This document shows positions 1 through 14,900 of a DNA stretch of 64,000 nt, one piece after another (position 1 is the stretch's first letter; each line of letters opens with the position of its first letter). A program made the position numbers and the translations under genes. Where the stretch lies: positions 62,001 to 126,000 of the forward strand of contig NEEC01000107.1 in the NCBI GenBank assembly GCA_002189035.1, written 5' to 3'. Source of the DNA: Utricularia gibba (taxonomy: Eukaryota; Streptophyta; Magnoliopsida; Lamiales; Lentibulariaceae). Under the pieces are notes generated by a model, which saw only the letters and a program-made list of their open reading frames with translations, made no database searches and had not been told where the DNA came from.

Positions 1-3000
1 GCTCATGACATCCTAACTTCAATAAATGCATCACGATTTTCGTCGAATAGGACCCGATCGGGCTCAGGAGTCGAACAGAACCTTGGGTCGGATGAACTTC
101 CCAACGAAAGCACCCACCCAAAAACGACAAGCTTTTCCTTCAGAAACAATGTAGGCAGCTGCCGAAAACCCAACGTTAATAAATGGATCACTTTTTTGCC
201 GGGCTACAAATGACTATGGGCCCGATTTCGACAAGACCTCCGGCCAGATCCTAGTGCCCCTCGAGAGCGCCTCCTCAAATAAAAAGTATGTGGTTGAAAA
301 ACCATTTGGGGTGCTCATGACATCCTAACTTCAATAAATGCATCACGATTTTCGTTGAATAGGACCCGATTGGGCTCAGGAGTCGAACCGAACTTGGGTC
401 CGGATGAACTTCCCAACGAAAGCACCCACCAAAAACGACAAGCTTTTCCTTCAGAAACAATGTAGGCAGCTGCCGAAAACCCAACGTTAATAAATGGATC
501 ACTTTTTTTGCCGGGCTACAAATGACTATGGGCCCGAGCCCGACCCGACCTCCGGCCCGATCCTGGTGCCCCTCGAGAGCGCCTCCTCAAATATAAAGTT
601 TGTGGATGAGAAAACCATTTGGGGTGCTCATGACATCCTAACTTCAATAAATGCATCACGATTTTCGTCGAATAGGACCCGATTGGGCTCAGGAGTCGAA
701 CCGAACCTTGGGTCCGGATGAACTTCCCAACAAAGCACCACCCCCAAAAACGACAAGCTTTTCCTTCAGAAACCATGTAGGCAGCTGCCGAAAACCCAAC
801 GTTAATAAATGGATCACTTTTTTTGCCGGGCTACAAATGACTATGGGCCCGAGCCCGACCGACTCGGCCCGATCCTAGTGCCCCTCGAGAGCGCCTCCTC
901 AAATAAAAGCTGTGGTTGAGAAAACCATTTGGGGTGCTCATGACATCCTAACTTCAAATAAATGCATCACGATTTTCGTCGAATAGGACCCGATTGGGCT
1001 CAGGAGTCGAACCGAACCTTGGGTCCGGACGAAGTTCCCAATGAAAGCACCCACCCAAAAACGACAAGCTTTTCCTTCAGAAACCATGTAGGCAGCTGCC
1101 GAAAACCCAACGTTAATAATGGATCACTTTTTTGCCGGGCTACAAATGACTATGGGCCCGAGCCGACCCGACCTCCGGCCAGATCCTAGTGCCCCTCGAG
1201 AGCGCCTCCTCAAATAAAAAGCTGTGGTTGAGAAAACCATTTGGGGTGCTCATGACATCCTAACTTCAAAAAATGCATCACGATTTTCGTCGAATAGGAC
1301 CCGATTGGGCTCAGGAGTCGAACCGAACCTTGGGTCCGGACGAACTTCCCAACAAGCACCCACCCAAAAACGACAAGCTTTTCCTTCAGAAACCATGTAG
1401 GCAGCTGCCGAAAACCAACGTTAATAAATGGATCACTTTTTTTGCCGGGCTACAAATGACTATGGGCCGTGACCTCGGCCCGATCCTAGTGCCCCTCGAG
1501 AGCGCTCCTCAAATAAAAGCTTGTGGTTGAGAAAACCATTTGGGGTGCTCATGACATCCTAACTTCAATAAATGCATCACGATTTTCGTCGAATAGGACC
1601 CGATTGGGCTCAGGAGTCGAACCGAACCTTGGGTCCGGACGAAGTTCCCAACGAAAGCACCCACCAAAAACGACAAGCTTTTCCTTCAGAAACCATGTAG
1701 GCAGCTGCCGAAAACCCAACGTTAATAAATGGATCACTTTTTTGCCGGGCTACAAATGACTATGGGCCCGAGCCGACCGACCTCCGCCCGATCCTGGTGC
1801 CCTCGAGAGCGCCTCCTCAAATATAAAGTTGTGGACAAGAAAACCATTTGGGGTGCTCATGACATCCTAACTTCAAAAAATGCATCACGATTTTCGTCGA
1901 ATAGGACCCATTGGGCTCAGGAGTCGAACAGAACCTTGGGTCCGGATGAACTTCCCAACGAAAGCACCCACCCAAAAACGACAAGCTTTTCCTTCAGAAA
2001 CAATGTAGGCAGCTGCCGAAAACCCAACGTTAATAAATGGATCACTTTTTTTGCCCGGGCTACAAATGACTATGGGCCCGAGTTCGACCCGACCTCCGGC
2101 CAGATCCTAGTGCCTCGAGAGCGCCTCCTCAAATAAAAAAGCATGTGGTTGAGAAAACCATTTGGGGTGCTCATGACATCCTAACTTCAAAAAATGCATC
2201 ACGATTTTCGTCGAATAGGACCCGATTGGGCTCAGGAGTCGAACCGAACCTTGGGTCCGGACGAAGTTCCCAACAAAGCACCCACCCAAAAAAGACAAGC
2301 TTTTCCTTCAGAAACCATGTAGGCAGCTGCCGAAAACCCAACGTTAATAAATGGATCACTTTTTTTGCCGGGCTACAAATGACTATGGGCCCGAGTTCGA
2401 TGACCTTCGGCCCGATCCTAGTGCCCCTCGAGAGCGCCTCCTCAAATAAAAAGCTTGTGGTTGAGAAAACCATTTGGGGTGCTCATGACATCCTAACTTC
2501 AATAAATGCATCACGATTTTCGTCGAATAGGACCCGATTGGGCTCAAAGTCGAACCGAACCTTGGGTCCGGACGAAGTTCCCAACGAAAGCACCCAACCA
2601 AAAACGACAAGCTTTTCCTTCAGAAACCATGTAGGCAGCTGCCGAAAACCCAACGTTAATAAATGGATCACTTTTTTTGCCGGGCTACAAATGACTATGG
2701 GCCCGAGCCCGACCGACCTCCGGCCAGATCCTAGTGCCCCTCGAGAGCGCCTCCTCAAATAAAAAGCATGTGGTTGAGAAAACCATTTGGGGTGCTCATG
2801 ACATCCTAACTTCAAAAATGCATCACGATTTTCGTCGAATAGGACCCGATTGGGCTCAGGAGTCGAACCGAACCTTGGGTCCGGACGAAGTTCCCAACAA
2901 GCACCCACCCAAAAAAGACAAGCTTTTCCTTCAGAAACCATGTAGGCAGCTGCCGAAAACCCAACGTTAATAAATGGATCACTTTTTTTGCCGGGCTACA

Positions 3001-6000
3001 AATGACTATGGGCCGAGCGATATGACCTCCGGCCGATCCTAGTGCCCCTCGAGAGCGCCTCCTCAAATAAAAGCTGTGGTTGAGAAAACCATTTGGGGTG
3101 CTCATGACATCCTAACTTCAAAAAATGCATCACGATTTTCGTCGAATAGGACCCGATTGGGCTCAGGAGTCGAACCGAACCTTGGGTCCGGATGAATTTC
3201 CCAACAAGCACCCACCAAAAACGACAAGCTTTTCCTTCAGAAACCATGTAGGCAGCTGCCGAAAACCCAACGTTAATAAATGGATCACTTTTTTGCCGGG
3301 CTACAAATGACTATGGGCCGAGACCTGACCTCCGGCCCGATCCTGGTGCCCCTCGAGAGCGCCTCCTCAAATATAAAGCTTGTGGACAAGAAACCATTTG
3401 GGGTGCTCATGACATCCTAACTTCAAAAAATGCATCACGATTTTCGTCGAATAGGACCCGATTGGGCTCAGGAGTCGAACAGAACCTTGGGTCCGGATGA
3501 ACTTCCCAACGAAAGCACCACCCAAAAACGACAAGCTTTTCCTTCAGAAACAATGTAGGCAGCTGCCGAAAACCCAACGTTAATAAATGGATCACTTTTT
3601 TTGCCGGGCTACAAATGACTATGGGCCGAGTTCGACCCGACCTCCGGCCGATCCTAGTGCCCCTCGAGAGCGCCTCCTCAAATAAAAAGCTGTGGTTGAG
3701 AAAACCATTTGGGGTGCTCATGACATCCTAACTTCAATAAATGCATCACGATTTTCGTCGAATAGGACCCGATTGGGCTCAGGAGTCGAACCGAACCTTG
3801 GGTCCGGATGAACTTCCAACGAAAGCACCCACCCAAAAACGACAAGCTTTTCCTTCAGAAACAATGTAGGCAGCTGCCGAAAACCCAACGTTAATAAATG
3901 GATCACTTTTTTTGCCGGGCTACAAATGACTATGGGCCCGAGCCGACCGGACCTCCGGCCGATCCCCCCTCGAGAGCGCCTCCTCAAATATAAAGCTTGT
4001 GGTGAGAAAACCATTTGGGGTGCTCATGACATCCTAACTTCAATAAATGCATCACGATTTCGTCGAATAGGACCCGATTGGGCTCAGGAGTCGAACCGAA
4101 CCTTGGGTCCGGATGAACTTCCAACGAAAGCACCCACCCAAAAACGACAAGCTTTTCCTTCAGAAACAATGTAGGCAGCTGCCGAAAACCCAACGTTAAT
4201 AAATGGATCACTTTTTTTGCCGGGCTACAAATGACTATGGGCCCGAGTTGACCTCCGGCCCGATCCTAGTGCCCCTCGAGAGCGCCTCCTCAAATAAAAA
4301 GCTTGTGGTTGAGAAAACCATTTGGGGTGCTCATGACATCCTAACTTCAATAAATGCATCACGATTTTCGTCGAATAGGACCCGATTGGGCTCAGGAGTC
4401 GAACCGAACCTTGGGTCCGGACGAACTTCCCAATGAAAGCACCCACCAAAAACGACAAGCTTTTCCTTCAGAAACCATGTAGGCAGCTGCCGAAAACCCA
4501 ACGTTAATAAATGGATCACTTTTTTTGCCGGGCTACAAATGACTATGGGCCCGAGCCGACGACCTCCGGCCCGATCCTAGCCCCTCGAGAGCGCCTCCTC
4601 AAATAAAAAGCATGTGGTTGAGAAAACCATTTGGGGTGCTCATGACATCCTAACTTCAAAAAATGCATCACGATTTTCGTCGAATAGGACCCGATTGGGC
4701 TCAGGAGTCGAACCGAACCTTGGGTCCGGACGAACTTCCAACGAAAGCACCCACCAAAAACGACAAGCTTTTCCTTCAGAAACCATGTAGGCAGCTGCCG
4801 AAAACCCAACGTTAATAAATGGATCACTTTTTTTGCCGGGCTACAAATGACTATGGGCCGAGCCCGACCTGACCTCCGGCCCGATCCTGGTGCCCCTCGA
4901 GAGCGCCTCCTCAAATATAAAGCTTGTGGAAAAAAACCATTTGGGGTGCTCATGACATCCTAACTTCAAAAAATGCATCACGATTTTCGTCGAATAGGAC
5001 CCGATTGGGCTCAGGAGTCGAACAGAACCTTGGGTCCGGATGAACTTCCAACGAAAGCACCCACCCAAAAACGACAAGCTTTTCCTTCAGAAACATGTAG
5101 GCAGCTGCCGAAAACCCAACGTTAATAAATGGATCACTTTTTTTGCCGGGCTACAAATGACTATGGGCCGAGTTCGACCGACCTCCGGCCAGATCCTAGT
5201 GCCCCTCGAGAGCGCCTCCTCAAATAAAAAGCATGTGGTTGAGAAAACCATTTGGGGTGCTCATGACATCCTAACTTCAAAAAATGCATCACGATTTTCG
5301 TCGAATAGGGACCGATTGGGCTCAGGAGTCGAACCGAACCTTGGGTCCGGACGAACTTCCCAACGAAAGCACCCACCCAAAAACAAGCTTTTCCTTCAGA
5401 AACCATGTAGGCAGCTGCCGAAAACCCAACGTTAATAAATGGATCACTTTTTTTGCCGGCTACAAATGACTATGGGCCCGAGCCTGACCTCCGGCCGATC
5501 CTAGTGCCCCTCGAGAGCGCCTCCTCAAATATAAAGCTTGTGGTTGAGAAAACCATTTGGGGTGCTCATGACATCCTAACTTCAATAAATGCATCACGAT
5601 TTTCGTCGAATAGGACCGATTGGGCTCAGGAGTCGAACCGAACCTTGGGTCCGGACGAATTCCCAATGAAAGCACCCAACAAAAACGACAAGCTTTTCCT
5701 TCAGAAACCATGTAGGCAGCTGCCGAAAACCCAACGTTAATAAATGGATCACTTTTTTTGCCGGGCTACAAATGACTATGGGCCCGAGCGACCGACCTCC
5801 GGCCCGATCCTAGTGCCCCTCGAGAGCGCCTCCTCAAATAAAAAGCTGTGGTTGAGAAAACCATTTGGGGTGCTCATGACATCCTAACTTCAAAAAATGC
5901 ATCACGATTTTCGTCGAATAGGACCCGATTGGGCTCAGGAGTCGAACCGAACCTTGGGTCCGGACGAACTTCCCAACAAAGCACCCAAAAAACGACAAGC

Positions 6001-8964
6001 TTTTCCTTCAGAAACCATGTAGGCAGCTGCCGAAAACCCAACGTTAATAAATGGATCACTTTTTTTGCCGGGCTACAAATGACTATGGGGCCGAGCCCGA
6101 CCCGACCTCCGGCCCGATCCTGGTGCCCCTCGAGAGCGCCTCCTCAAATATAAAGCTTGTGGACAAGAAAACCATTTGGGGTGCTCATGACATCCTAACT
6201 TCAAAAATGCATCACGATTTTCGTCGAATAGGACCCGATTGGGCTCAGGAGTCGAACAGAACCTTGGGTCCGGATGAACTTCCAACGAAAGCACCCACCC
6301 AAAACGACAAGCTTTTCCTTCAGAAACAATGTAGGCAGCTGCCGAAAACCCAACGTTAATAAATGGATCACTTTTTTTGCCGGGCTACAAATGACTATGG
6401 GCCCGAGTTCGACCGACCTCCGGCCCGATCCTAGTGCCCCTCGAGAGCGCCTCCTCAAATAAAAGCTGTGGTTGAGAAAACCATTTGGGGTGCTCATGAC
6501 ATCCTAACTTCAAAAAATGCATCACGATTTTCGTCGAATAGGACCCGATTGGGCTCAGGAGTCGAACCGAACCTTGGGTCCGGATGAAGTTCCCAACGAA
6601 AGCACCCACCCAAAAACGACAAGCTTTTCCTTCAGAAACCATGTAGGCAGCTGCCGAAAACCCAACGTTAATAAATGGATCACTTTTTTTGCCGGGCTAC
6701 AAATGACTATGGGCCCGAGTTCGACCTCCGGCCCGATCCTAGTGCCCCTCGAGAGCGCCTCCTCAAATAAAAAGCATGTGGTTGAGAAAACCATTTGGGG
6801 TGCTCATGACATCCTAACTTCAAAAATGCATCACGATTTTCGTCGAATAGGACCCGATTGGGCTCAGGAGTCGAACCGAACCTTGGGTCCGGATGAACTT
6901 CCCAATGAAAGCACCCACCAAAAACGACAAGCTTTTCCTTCAGAAACATGTAGGCAGCTGCCGAAAACCCAACGTTAATAAATGGATCACTTTTTTTGCC
7001 GGGCTACAAATGACTATGGGCCAGAGCGACGACCTCCGGCCCGATCCTGGTGCCCCTCGAGAGCGCCTCCTCAAATATAAAAAGCTGTGGTTGAGAAAAC
7101 CATTTGGGGTGCTCATGACATCCTAACTTCAATAAATGCATCACGATTTTCGTCGAATAGGACCCGATTGGGCTCAGGAGTCGAACCGAACCTTGGGTCC
7201 GGACGAACTTCCAATGAAAGCACCCACCAAAAACGACAAGCTTTTCCTTCAGAAACCATGTAGGCAGCTGCCGAAAACCCAACGTTAATAAATGGATCAC
7301 TTTTTTGCCGGGCTACAAATGACTATGGGCCGAGCCCGACCGACCTCCGGCCCGATCCTGGTGCCCCTCGAGAGCGCCTCCTCAAATATAAAGCTTGTGA
7401 GAAAACCATTTGGGGTGCTCATGACATCCTAACTTCAAAAATGCATCACGATTTTCGTCGATAGGACCCATTGGGCTAGGAGTCGAACCGAACCTTGGTC
7501 CGGACGAATTTCCCAACGAAAGCACCCAACCCAAAAACGACAAGCTTTTCCTTCAGAACCATGTAGGCAGCTGCCGAAAACCCAACGTTAATAAATGGAT
7601 CACTTTTTTTGCCGGGCTACAAATGACTATGGGCCCGAGCCCGACCCGACCTCCGCCCGATCCTGGTGCCCCTCGAGAGCGCCTCCTCAAATATAAAGCT
7701 TGTGGAAAGAAAACCATTTGGGGTGCTCATGACATCCTAACTTCAAAAAATGCATCACGATTTTCGTCGAATAGGACCCGATTGGGCTCAGGAGTCGAAC
7801 CGAACCTTGGGTCCGGATGAACTTCCCAACGAAAGCACCCACCCAAAAACGACAAGCTTTTCCTTCAGAAACAATGTAGGCAGCTGCCGAAAACCCAACG
7901 TTAATAAATGGATCACTTTTTTTGCCGGGCTACAAATGACTATGGGCCCGAGCCCGACCCGACCTCCGGCCCGATCCTGTGCCCCTCGAGAGCGCCTCCT
8001 CAAATAAAAAGCTTGTGGTTGAGAAAACCATTTGGGTGCTCATGACATCCTAACTTCAATAAATGCATCACGATTTTCGTCGAATAGGACCCGATTGGGC
8101 TCAGGAGTCGAACCGAACCTTGGGTCCGGACGAACTTCCCAACAAAAGCACCCACCCAAAAACGACAAGCTTTTCCTTCAGAAACCATGTAGGCAGCTGC
8201 CGAAAACCCAACGTTAATAAATGGATCACTTTTTTTGCCGGGCTACAAATGACTATGGGCCCGAGCGACCCGACCTCCGGCCCGATCCTGGTGCCCCTCG
8301 AGAGCGCCTCCTCAAATATAAAGCTTGTGGAAAGAAACCATTTGGGGTGCTCATGACATCCTAACTTCAATAAATGCATCACGATTTTCGTCGAATAGGA
8401 CCCATTGGGCTCAGGTCGAACCGAACCTTGGGTCCGGATGAACTTCCCAAAAGCACCCACCAAAAACGACAAGCTTTTCCTTCAGAAACATGTAGGCAGC
8501 TGCCGAAAACCCAACGTTAATAAATGGATCACTTTTTTTGCCGGGCTACAAATGACTATGGGCCCGAGCCCGACCCGACCTCCGGCCCGATCCTGGTGCC
8601 CCTCGAGAGCGCCTCCTCAAATATAAAGCTTGTGGATGAGAAAACCATTTGGGGTGCTCATGACATCCTAACTTCAATAAATGCATCACGATTTTCGTCG
8701 AATAGGACCCGATTGGGCTCAGGAGTCGAACAACCTTGGGTCCGGATGAACTTCCCAACGAAAGCACCACCCAAAAACGACAAGCTTTTCCTTCAGAAAC
8801 AATGTAGGCAGCTGCCGAAAACCCAACGTTAATAAATGGATCACTTTTTTTGCCGGGCTACAAATGACTATGGGCCCGAGCCCGACCGACCTCGGCCCGA
8901 TCCTGGTGCCCCTCGAGAGCGCCTCCTCAAATATAAGCTTGTGGACAAGAAAACCATTTGGGGT
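1..8964. repeat. Left block: heterogeneous, apparently older monomers (29 copies)
   Basis: This block mixes two half-B allele classes and several half-A variants. About 14 of 29 copies have CTTCAATAAATG (one as CAAATAAATG) and the rest have an A-run instead. CAATGAAAG occurs near 1041, 4430, 5660, 6900 and 7211. GCATGTGG linkers occur near 2131, 2766, 4609, 5231 and 6774. GAAGTTCCC occurs near 1030, 1642, 2262, 2574, 2886 and 6583. TTCGAC alleles occur near 228, 2087, 2395, 3629, 5170, 6407 and 6718. CAATGAAAG is otherwise seen only from 57.3 kb onward, and GCATGTGG only once between 8 and 59 kb. The right boundary is set where AATAAATG copies stop (last one starts at 8656) and is approximate. 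Confidence 0.7.
1855..2168. repeat. Haplotype marker monomer recurring every 4-6 units in the left block
   Basis: This copy combines CAGAACC and GGATGAAC in half A with AACAATGTAGG and a GAGTTCGACC half-B allele, and it follows a GTGGACAAG linker. The same combination, or most of it, starts at 1, 1855, 3405, 4948 and 6183, spacings of 6, 5, 5 and 4 monomers. Each is preceded, where visible, by an AAATATAAAG linker and ends with an AAATAAAA(A)G linker. This suggests a decayed higher-order repeat of about five monomers (about 1.55 kb). Confidence 0.5.
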
Positions 8965-11900
8965 GCTCATGACATCCTAACTTCAAAAAAATGCATCACG
9001 ATTTTCGTCGAATAGGACCCGATTGGGCTCAGGAGTCGAACAGAACCTTGGGTCCGGATGAACTTCCCAACGAAAGCACCCACCCAAAAACGACAAGCTT
9101 TTCCTTCAGAAACATGTAGGCAGCTGCCGAAAACCCAACGTTAATAAATGGATCACTTTTTTTGCCGGGCTACAAATGACTATGGGCCGAGCCCGACCGA
9201 CCTCCGGCCCGATCCTGGTGCCCTCGAGAGCGCCTCCTCAAATATAAAGCTTGTGGAGAAAACCATTTGGGGTGCTCATGACATCCTAACTTCAAAAAAT
9301 GCATCACGATTTTCGTCGAATAGGACCCGATTGGGCTCAGGAGTCGAACCGAACCTTGGGTCCGGACGAACTTCCCAACGAAAGCACCCACCCAAAAACG
9401 ACAAGCTTTTCCTTCAGAAACCATGTAGGCAGCTGCCGAAAACCCAACGTTAATAAATGGATCACTTTTTTGCCGGGCTACAAATGACTATGGGCCCGAG
9501 CCCGACCGACCTCCGGCCCGATCCTAGTGCCCCTCGAGAGCGCCTCCTCAAATATAAAGCTTGTGGAAAGAAAACCATTTGGGGTGCTCATGACATCCTA
9601 ACTTCAAAAAATGCATCACGATTTTCGTCGAATAGGACCCGATTGGGCTCAGGAGTCGAACCGAACCTTGGGTCCGGATGAACTTCCCAACGAAAGCACC
9701 CACCCAAAAACGACAAGCTTTTCCTTCAGAAACAATGTAGGCAGCTGCCGAAAACCCAACGTTAATAAATGGATCACTTTTTTGCCGGGCTACAAATGAC
9801 TATGGCCCGAGCCGACCCGACCTCCGGCCCGATCCTGGTGCCCCTCGAGAGCGCCTCCTCAAATATAAAGCTTGTGGGAGAAAACCATTTGGGGTGCTCA
9901 TGACATCCTAACTTCAAAAAATGCATCACGATTTTCGTCGAATAGGACCCGATTGGGCTCAGGAGTCGAACCGAACCTTGGGTCCGGACGAACTTCCCAA
10001 CGAAAGCACCCACCCAAAAACGACAAGCTTTTCCTTCAGAAACCATGTAGGCAGCTGCCGAAAACCCAACGTTAATAAATGGATCACTTTTTTTGCCGGG
10101 CTACAAATGACTATGGGCCCGAGCCCGACCGACTCCGGCCCGATCCTGTGCCCCTCGAGAGCGCCTCCTCAAATATAAAGCTTGTGGAAGAAAACCATTT
10201 GGGGTGCTCATGACATCCTAACTTCAAAAAATGCATCACGATTTTCGTCGAATAGGACCCGATTGGGCTCAGGAGTCGAACCGAACCTTGGGTCCGGATG
10301 AACTTCCCAACGAAAGCACCCACCCAAAAACGACAAGCTTTTCCTTCAGAAACCATGTAGGCAGCTGCCGAAAACCCAACGTTAATAAATGGATCACTTT
10401 TTTGCCGGGCTACAAATGACTATGGGCCGAGCCCGACCCGACCTCCGGCCCGATCCTGGTGCCCCTCGAGAGCGCCTCCTCAAATATAAAGCTTGTGGAG
10501 AAAACCATTTGGGGTGCTCATGACATCCTAACTTCAAAAAATGCATCACGATTTTCGTCGAATAGGACCCATTGGGCTCAGGAGTCGAACGAACCTTGGG
10601 TCCGGATGAACTTCCAACGAAAGCACCCACCCAAAAACGACAAGCTTTTCCTTCAGAAACAATGTAGGCAGCTGCCGAAAACCCAACGTTAATAAATGGA
10701 TCACTTTTTTTGCCGGGCTACAATGACTATGGGCCCGAGCCGACCCGACCTCCGGCCCGATCCTGTGCCCCTCGAGAGCGCCTCCTCAAATATAAAGCTT
10801 GTGGACAAGAAAACCATTTGGGGTGCTCATGACATCCTAACTTCAAAAATGCATCACGATTTTCGTCGAATAGGACCCGATTGGGCTCAGGAGTCGAACC
10901 GAACCTTGGGTCCGGACGAATTTCCCAACAAAGCACCCACCCAAAAACGACAAGCTTTTCCTTCAGAAACCATGTAGGCAGCTGCCGAAAACCCAACGTT
11001 AATAAATGGATCACTTTTTTTGCCGGGCTACAAATGACTATGGGCCGAGCCCGACCGACCTCCGGCCCGATCCTGGTGCCCCTCGAGAGCGCCTCCTCAA
11101 ATATAAAGCTTGTGGATGAGAAAACCATTTGGGGTGCTCATGACATCCTAACTTCAAAAAATGCATCACGATTTTCGTCGAATAGGACCCGATTGGGCTC
11201 AGGAGTCGAACCGAACCTTGGGTCCGGATGAACTTCCCAACGAAAGCACCCACCCAAAAACGACAAGCTTTTCCTTCAGAAACCATGTAGGCAGCTGCCG
11301 AAAACCCAACGTTAATAAATGGATCACTTTTTTGCCGGGCTACAAATGACTATGGGCCCGAGCCCGACCCGACCTCCGGCCCGATCCTGTGCCCCTCGAG
11401 AGCGCCTCCTCAAATATAAAGCTTGTGGAAAGAAAACCATTTGGGGTGCTCATGACATCCTAACTTCAAAAAATGCATCACGATTTTCGTCGAATAGGAC
11501 CCGATTGGGCTCAGGAGTCGAACCGAACCTTGGGTCCGGATGAATTCCCAACAAAAGCACCCACCCAAAAACGACAAGCTTTTCCTTCAGAAACCATGTA
11601 GGCAGCTGCCGAAACCCAACGTTAATAAATGGATCACTTTTTTTGCCGGGCTACAAATGACTATGGCCCGAGCCGACCTCGGCCCGATCCTGTGCCCCTC
11701 GAGAGCGCCTCCTCAAATATAAAGCTTGTGGTTGAGAAAACCATTTGGGGTGCTCATGACATCCTAACTTCAAAAAATGCATCACGATTTTCGTCGAATA
11801 GGACCCGATTGGGCTCAGGAGTCGAACCGAACCTTGGTCCGGACGAATTTCCAACGAAAGCACCCACCAAAAACGACAAGCTTTTCCTTCAGAAACCATG

Positions 11901-14900
11901 TAGGCAGCTGCCGAAAACCCAACGTTAATAAATGGATCACTTTTTTTGCCGGGCTACAAATGACTATGGGCCCGAGCCCGACCGACCTCCGGCCCGATCC
12001 TGGTGCCCCTCGAGAGCGCCTCCTCAAATATAAAGCTTGTGGAGAAAACCATTTGGGGTGCTCATGACATCCTAACTTCAAAAAAATGCATCACGATTTT
12101 CGTCGAATAGGACCCATTGGGCTCAGGAGTCGAACGAACCTTGGGTCCGGATGAACTTCCCAACGAAAGCACCCACCCAAAAACGACAAGCTTTTCCTTC
12201 AGAAACCATGTAGGCAGCTGCCGAAAACCCAACGTTAATAAATGGATCACTTTTTGCCGGGCTACAAATGACTATGGGCCGAGCCCGACCCGACCTCCGG
12301 CCATCCTGGTGCCCCTCGAGAGCGCCTCCTCAAATATAAAGCTTGTGGAGAAAACCATTTGGGGTGCTCATGACATCCTAACTTCAAAAATGCATCACGA
12401 TTTTCGTCGAATAGGACCCGATTGGGCTCAGGAGTCGAACCGAACCTTGGGTCCGGATGAACTTCCCAACGAAAGCACCCACCCAAAAACGACAAGCTTT
12501 TCCTTCAGAAACAATGTAGGCAGCTGCCGAAAACCCAACGTTAATAAATGGATCACTTTTTTTGCCGGGCTACAAATGACTATGGGCCGAGCGACCCGAC
12601 CTCCGGCCCGATCCTGTGCCCCTCGAGCGCCTCCTCAAATAAAAGCTTGTGGAGAAAACCATTTGGGGTGCTCATGACATCCTAACTTCAAAAAATGCAT
12701 CACGATTTTCGTCGAATAGGACCGATTGGGCTCAGGAGTCGAACCGAACCTTGGGTCCGGACGAACCCAAAGCACCCACCCAAAAAACGACAAGCTTTTC
12801 CTTCAGAAAACCATGTAGGCAGCTGCCGAAAACCCAACGTTAATAAATGGATCACTTTTTTGCCGGGCTACAAATGACTATGGGCCCGAGCCCGACCCGA
12901 CCTCCGGCCCGATCCTGGTGCCCCTCGAGAGCGCCTCCTCAAATAAAAGCTTGTGGACAAGAAAACCATTTGGGGTGCTCATGACATCCTAACTTCAAAA
13001 AATGCATCACGATTTTCGTCGAATAGGACCCGATTGGGCTCAGGAGTCGAACCGAACCTTGGGTCCGGATGAACTTCCCAACGAAAGCACCCACCCAAAA
13101 ACGACAAGCTTTTCCTTCAGAAACCATGTAGGCAGCTGCCGAAAACCCAACGTTAATAAATGGATCACTTTTTTGCCGGGCTACAAATGACTGGGCCGAG
13201 CGACCGACCTCCGGCCCGATCCTTGCCCCTCGAGAGCGCCTCCTCAAATAAAAGCTTGTGGACAAGAAAACCATTTGGGGTGCTCATGACATCCTAACTT
13301 CAAAAATGCATCACGATTTTCGTCGAATAGGACCCGATTGGGCTCAGGAGTCGAACCGAACCTTGGGTCCGGACGAATTCCAACAAAAGCACCCCCCAAA
13401 AACGACAAGCTTTTCCTTCAGAAACCATGTAGGCAGCTGCCGAAAACCCAACGTTAATAAATGGATCACTTTTTTTGCCGGGCTACAAATGACTATGGGC
13501 CCGAGCCGACCGACCTCCGGCCCGATCCTGTGCCCTCGAGAGCGCCTCCTCAAATAAAAGCTGTGGTTGAGAAAACCATTTGGGGTGCTCATGACATCCT
13601 AACTTCAAAAAATGCATCACGATTTTCGTCGAATAGGACCCGATTGGGCTCAGGAGTCGAACCGAACCTTGGGTCCGGACGAACTTCCAACAAAGCACCC
13701 ACCCAAAAACGACAAGCTTTTCCTTCAGAAACCATGTAGGCAGCTGCCGAAAACCCAACGTTAATAAATGGATCACTTTTTTGCCGGGCTACAAATGACT
13801 ATGGGCCGAGCCCGACCGACCTCCGGCCCGATCCTGTGCCCCTCGAGAGCGCCTCCTCAAATATAAAGCTTGTGGATGAGAAAACCATTTGGGGTGCTCA
13901 TGACATCCTAACTTCAAAAATGCATCACGATTTTCGTCGAATAGGACCCGATTGGGCTCAGGAGTCGAACCGAACCTTGGGTCCGGATGAACTTCCCAAC
14001 GAAAGCACCCACCCAAAAACGACAAGCTTTTCCTTCAGAAACCATGTAGGCAGCTGCCGAAAACCCAACGTTAATAAATGGATCACTTTTTTTGCCGGGC
14101 TACAAATGACTATGGGCCGAGCGACCGACCTCCGGCCCGATCCTAGTGCCCCTCGAGAGCGCCTCCTCAAATATAAAGCTTGTGGAGAAAACCATTTGGG
14201 GTGCTCATGACATCCTAACTTCAAAAAATGCATCACGATTTTCGTCGAATAGGACCCGATTGGGCTCAGGAGTCGAACCGAACCTTGGGTCCGGACGAAT
14301 TCCCAACAAAGCACCCACCCAAAAACGACAAGCTTTTCCTTCAGAAACCATGTAGGCAGCTGCCGAAAACCCAACGTTAATAAATGGATCACTTTTTTTG
14401 CCGGGCTACAAATGACTATGGGCCGAGCCCGACCCGACCTCCGGCCCGATCCTGGTGCCCCTCGAGAGCGCCTCCTCAAATATAAAGCTTGTGGATGAGA
14501 AAACCATTTGGGGTGCTCATGACATCCTAACTTCAAAAATGCAACGATTTTCGTCGAATAGGACCCGATTGGGCTCAGGAGTCGAACCGAACCTTGGGTC
14601 CGGACGAATTTCCCAACAAAAGCACCCACCCAAAAACGACAAGCTTTTCCTTCAGAAACCATGTAGGCAGCTGCCGAAAACCCAACGTTAATAAATGGAT
14701 CACTTTTTTGCCGGGCTACAAATGACTATGGGCCGAGCCCGACCCGACCTCCGCCCGATCCTGGTGCCCCTCGAGAGCGCCTCCTCAAATATAAAGCTTG
14801 TGGACAGAAAACCATTTGGGGTGCTCATGACATCCTAACTTCAAAAAATGCATCACGATTTTCGTCGAATAGGACCCGATTGGGCTCAGGAGTCGAACGA

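Noticed and set aside
13958-14662. Longest open frame, minus strand, 234 codons, and hundreds of similar 60-200 codon frames on both strands
   Set aside because: All are the same satellite frames repeated from copy to copy. Intact units near 312 bp are a multiple of three, so a frame can run across two or three monomers until the next one-base indel. There is no conserved reading frame, no codon-level constraint and no domain.
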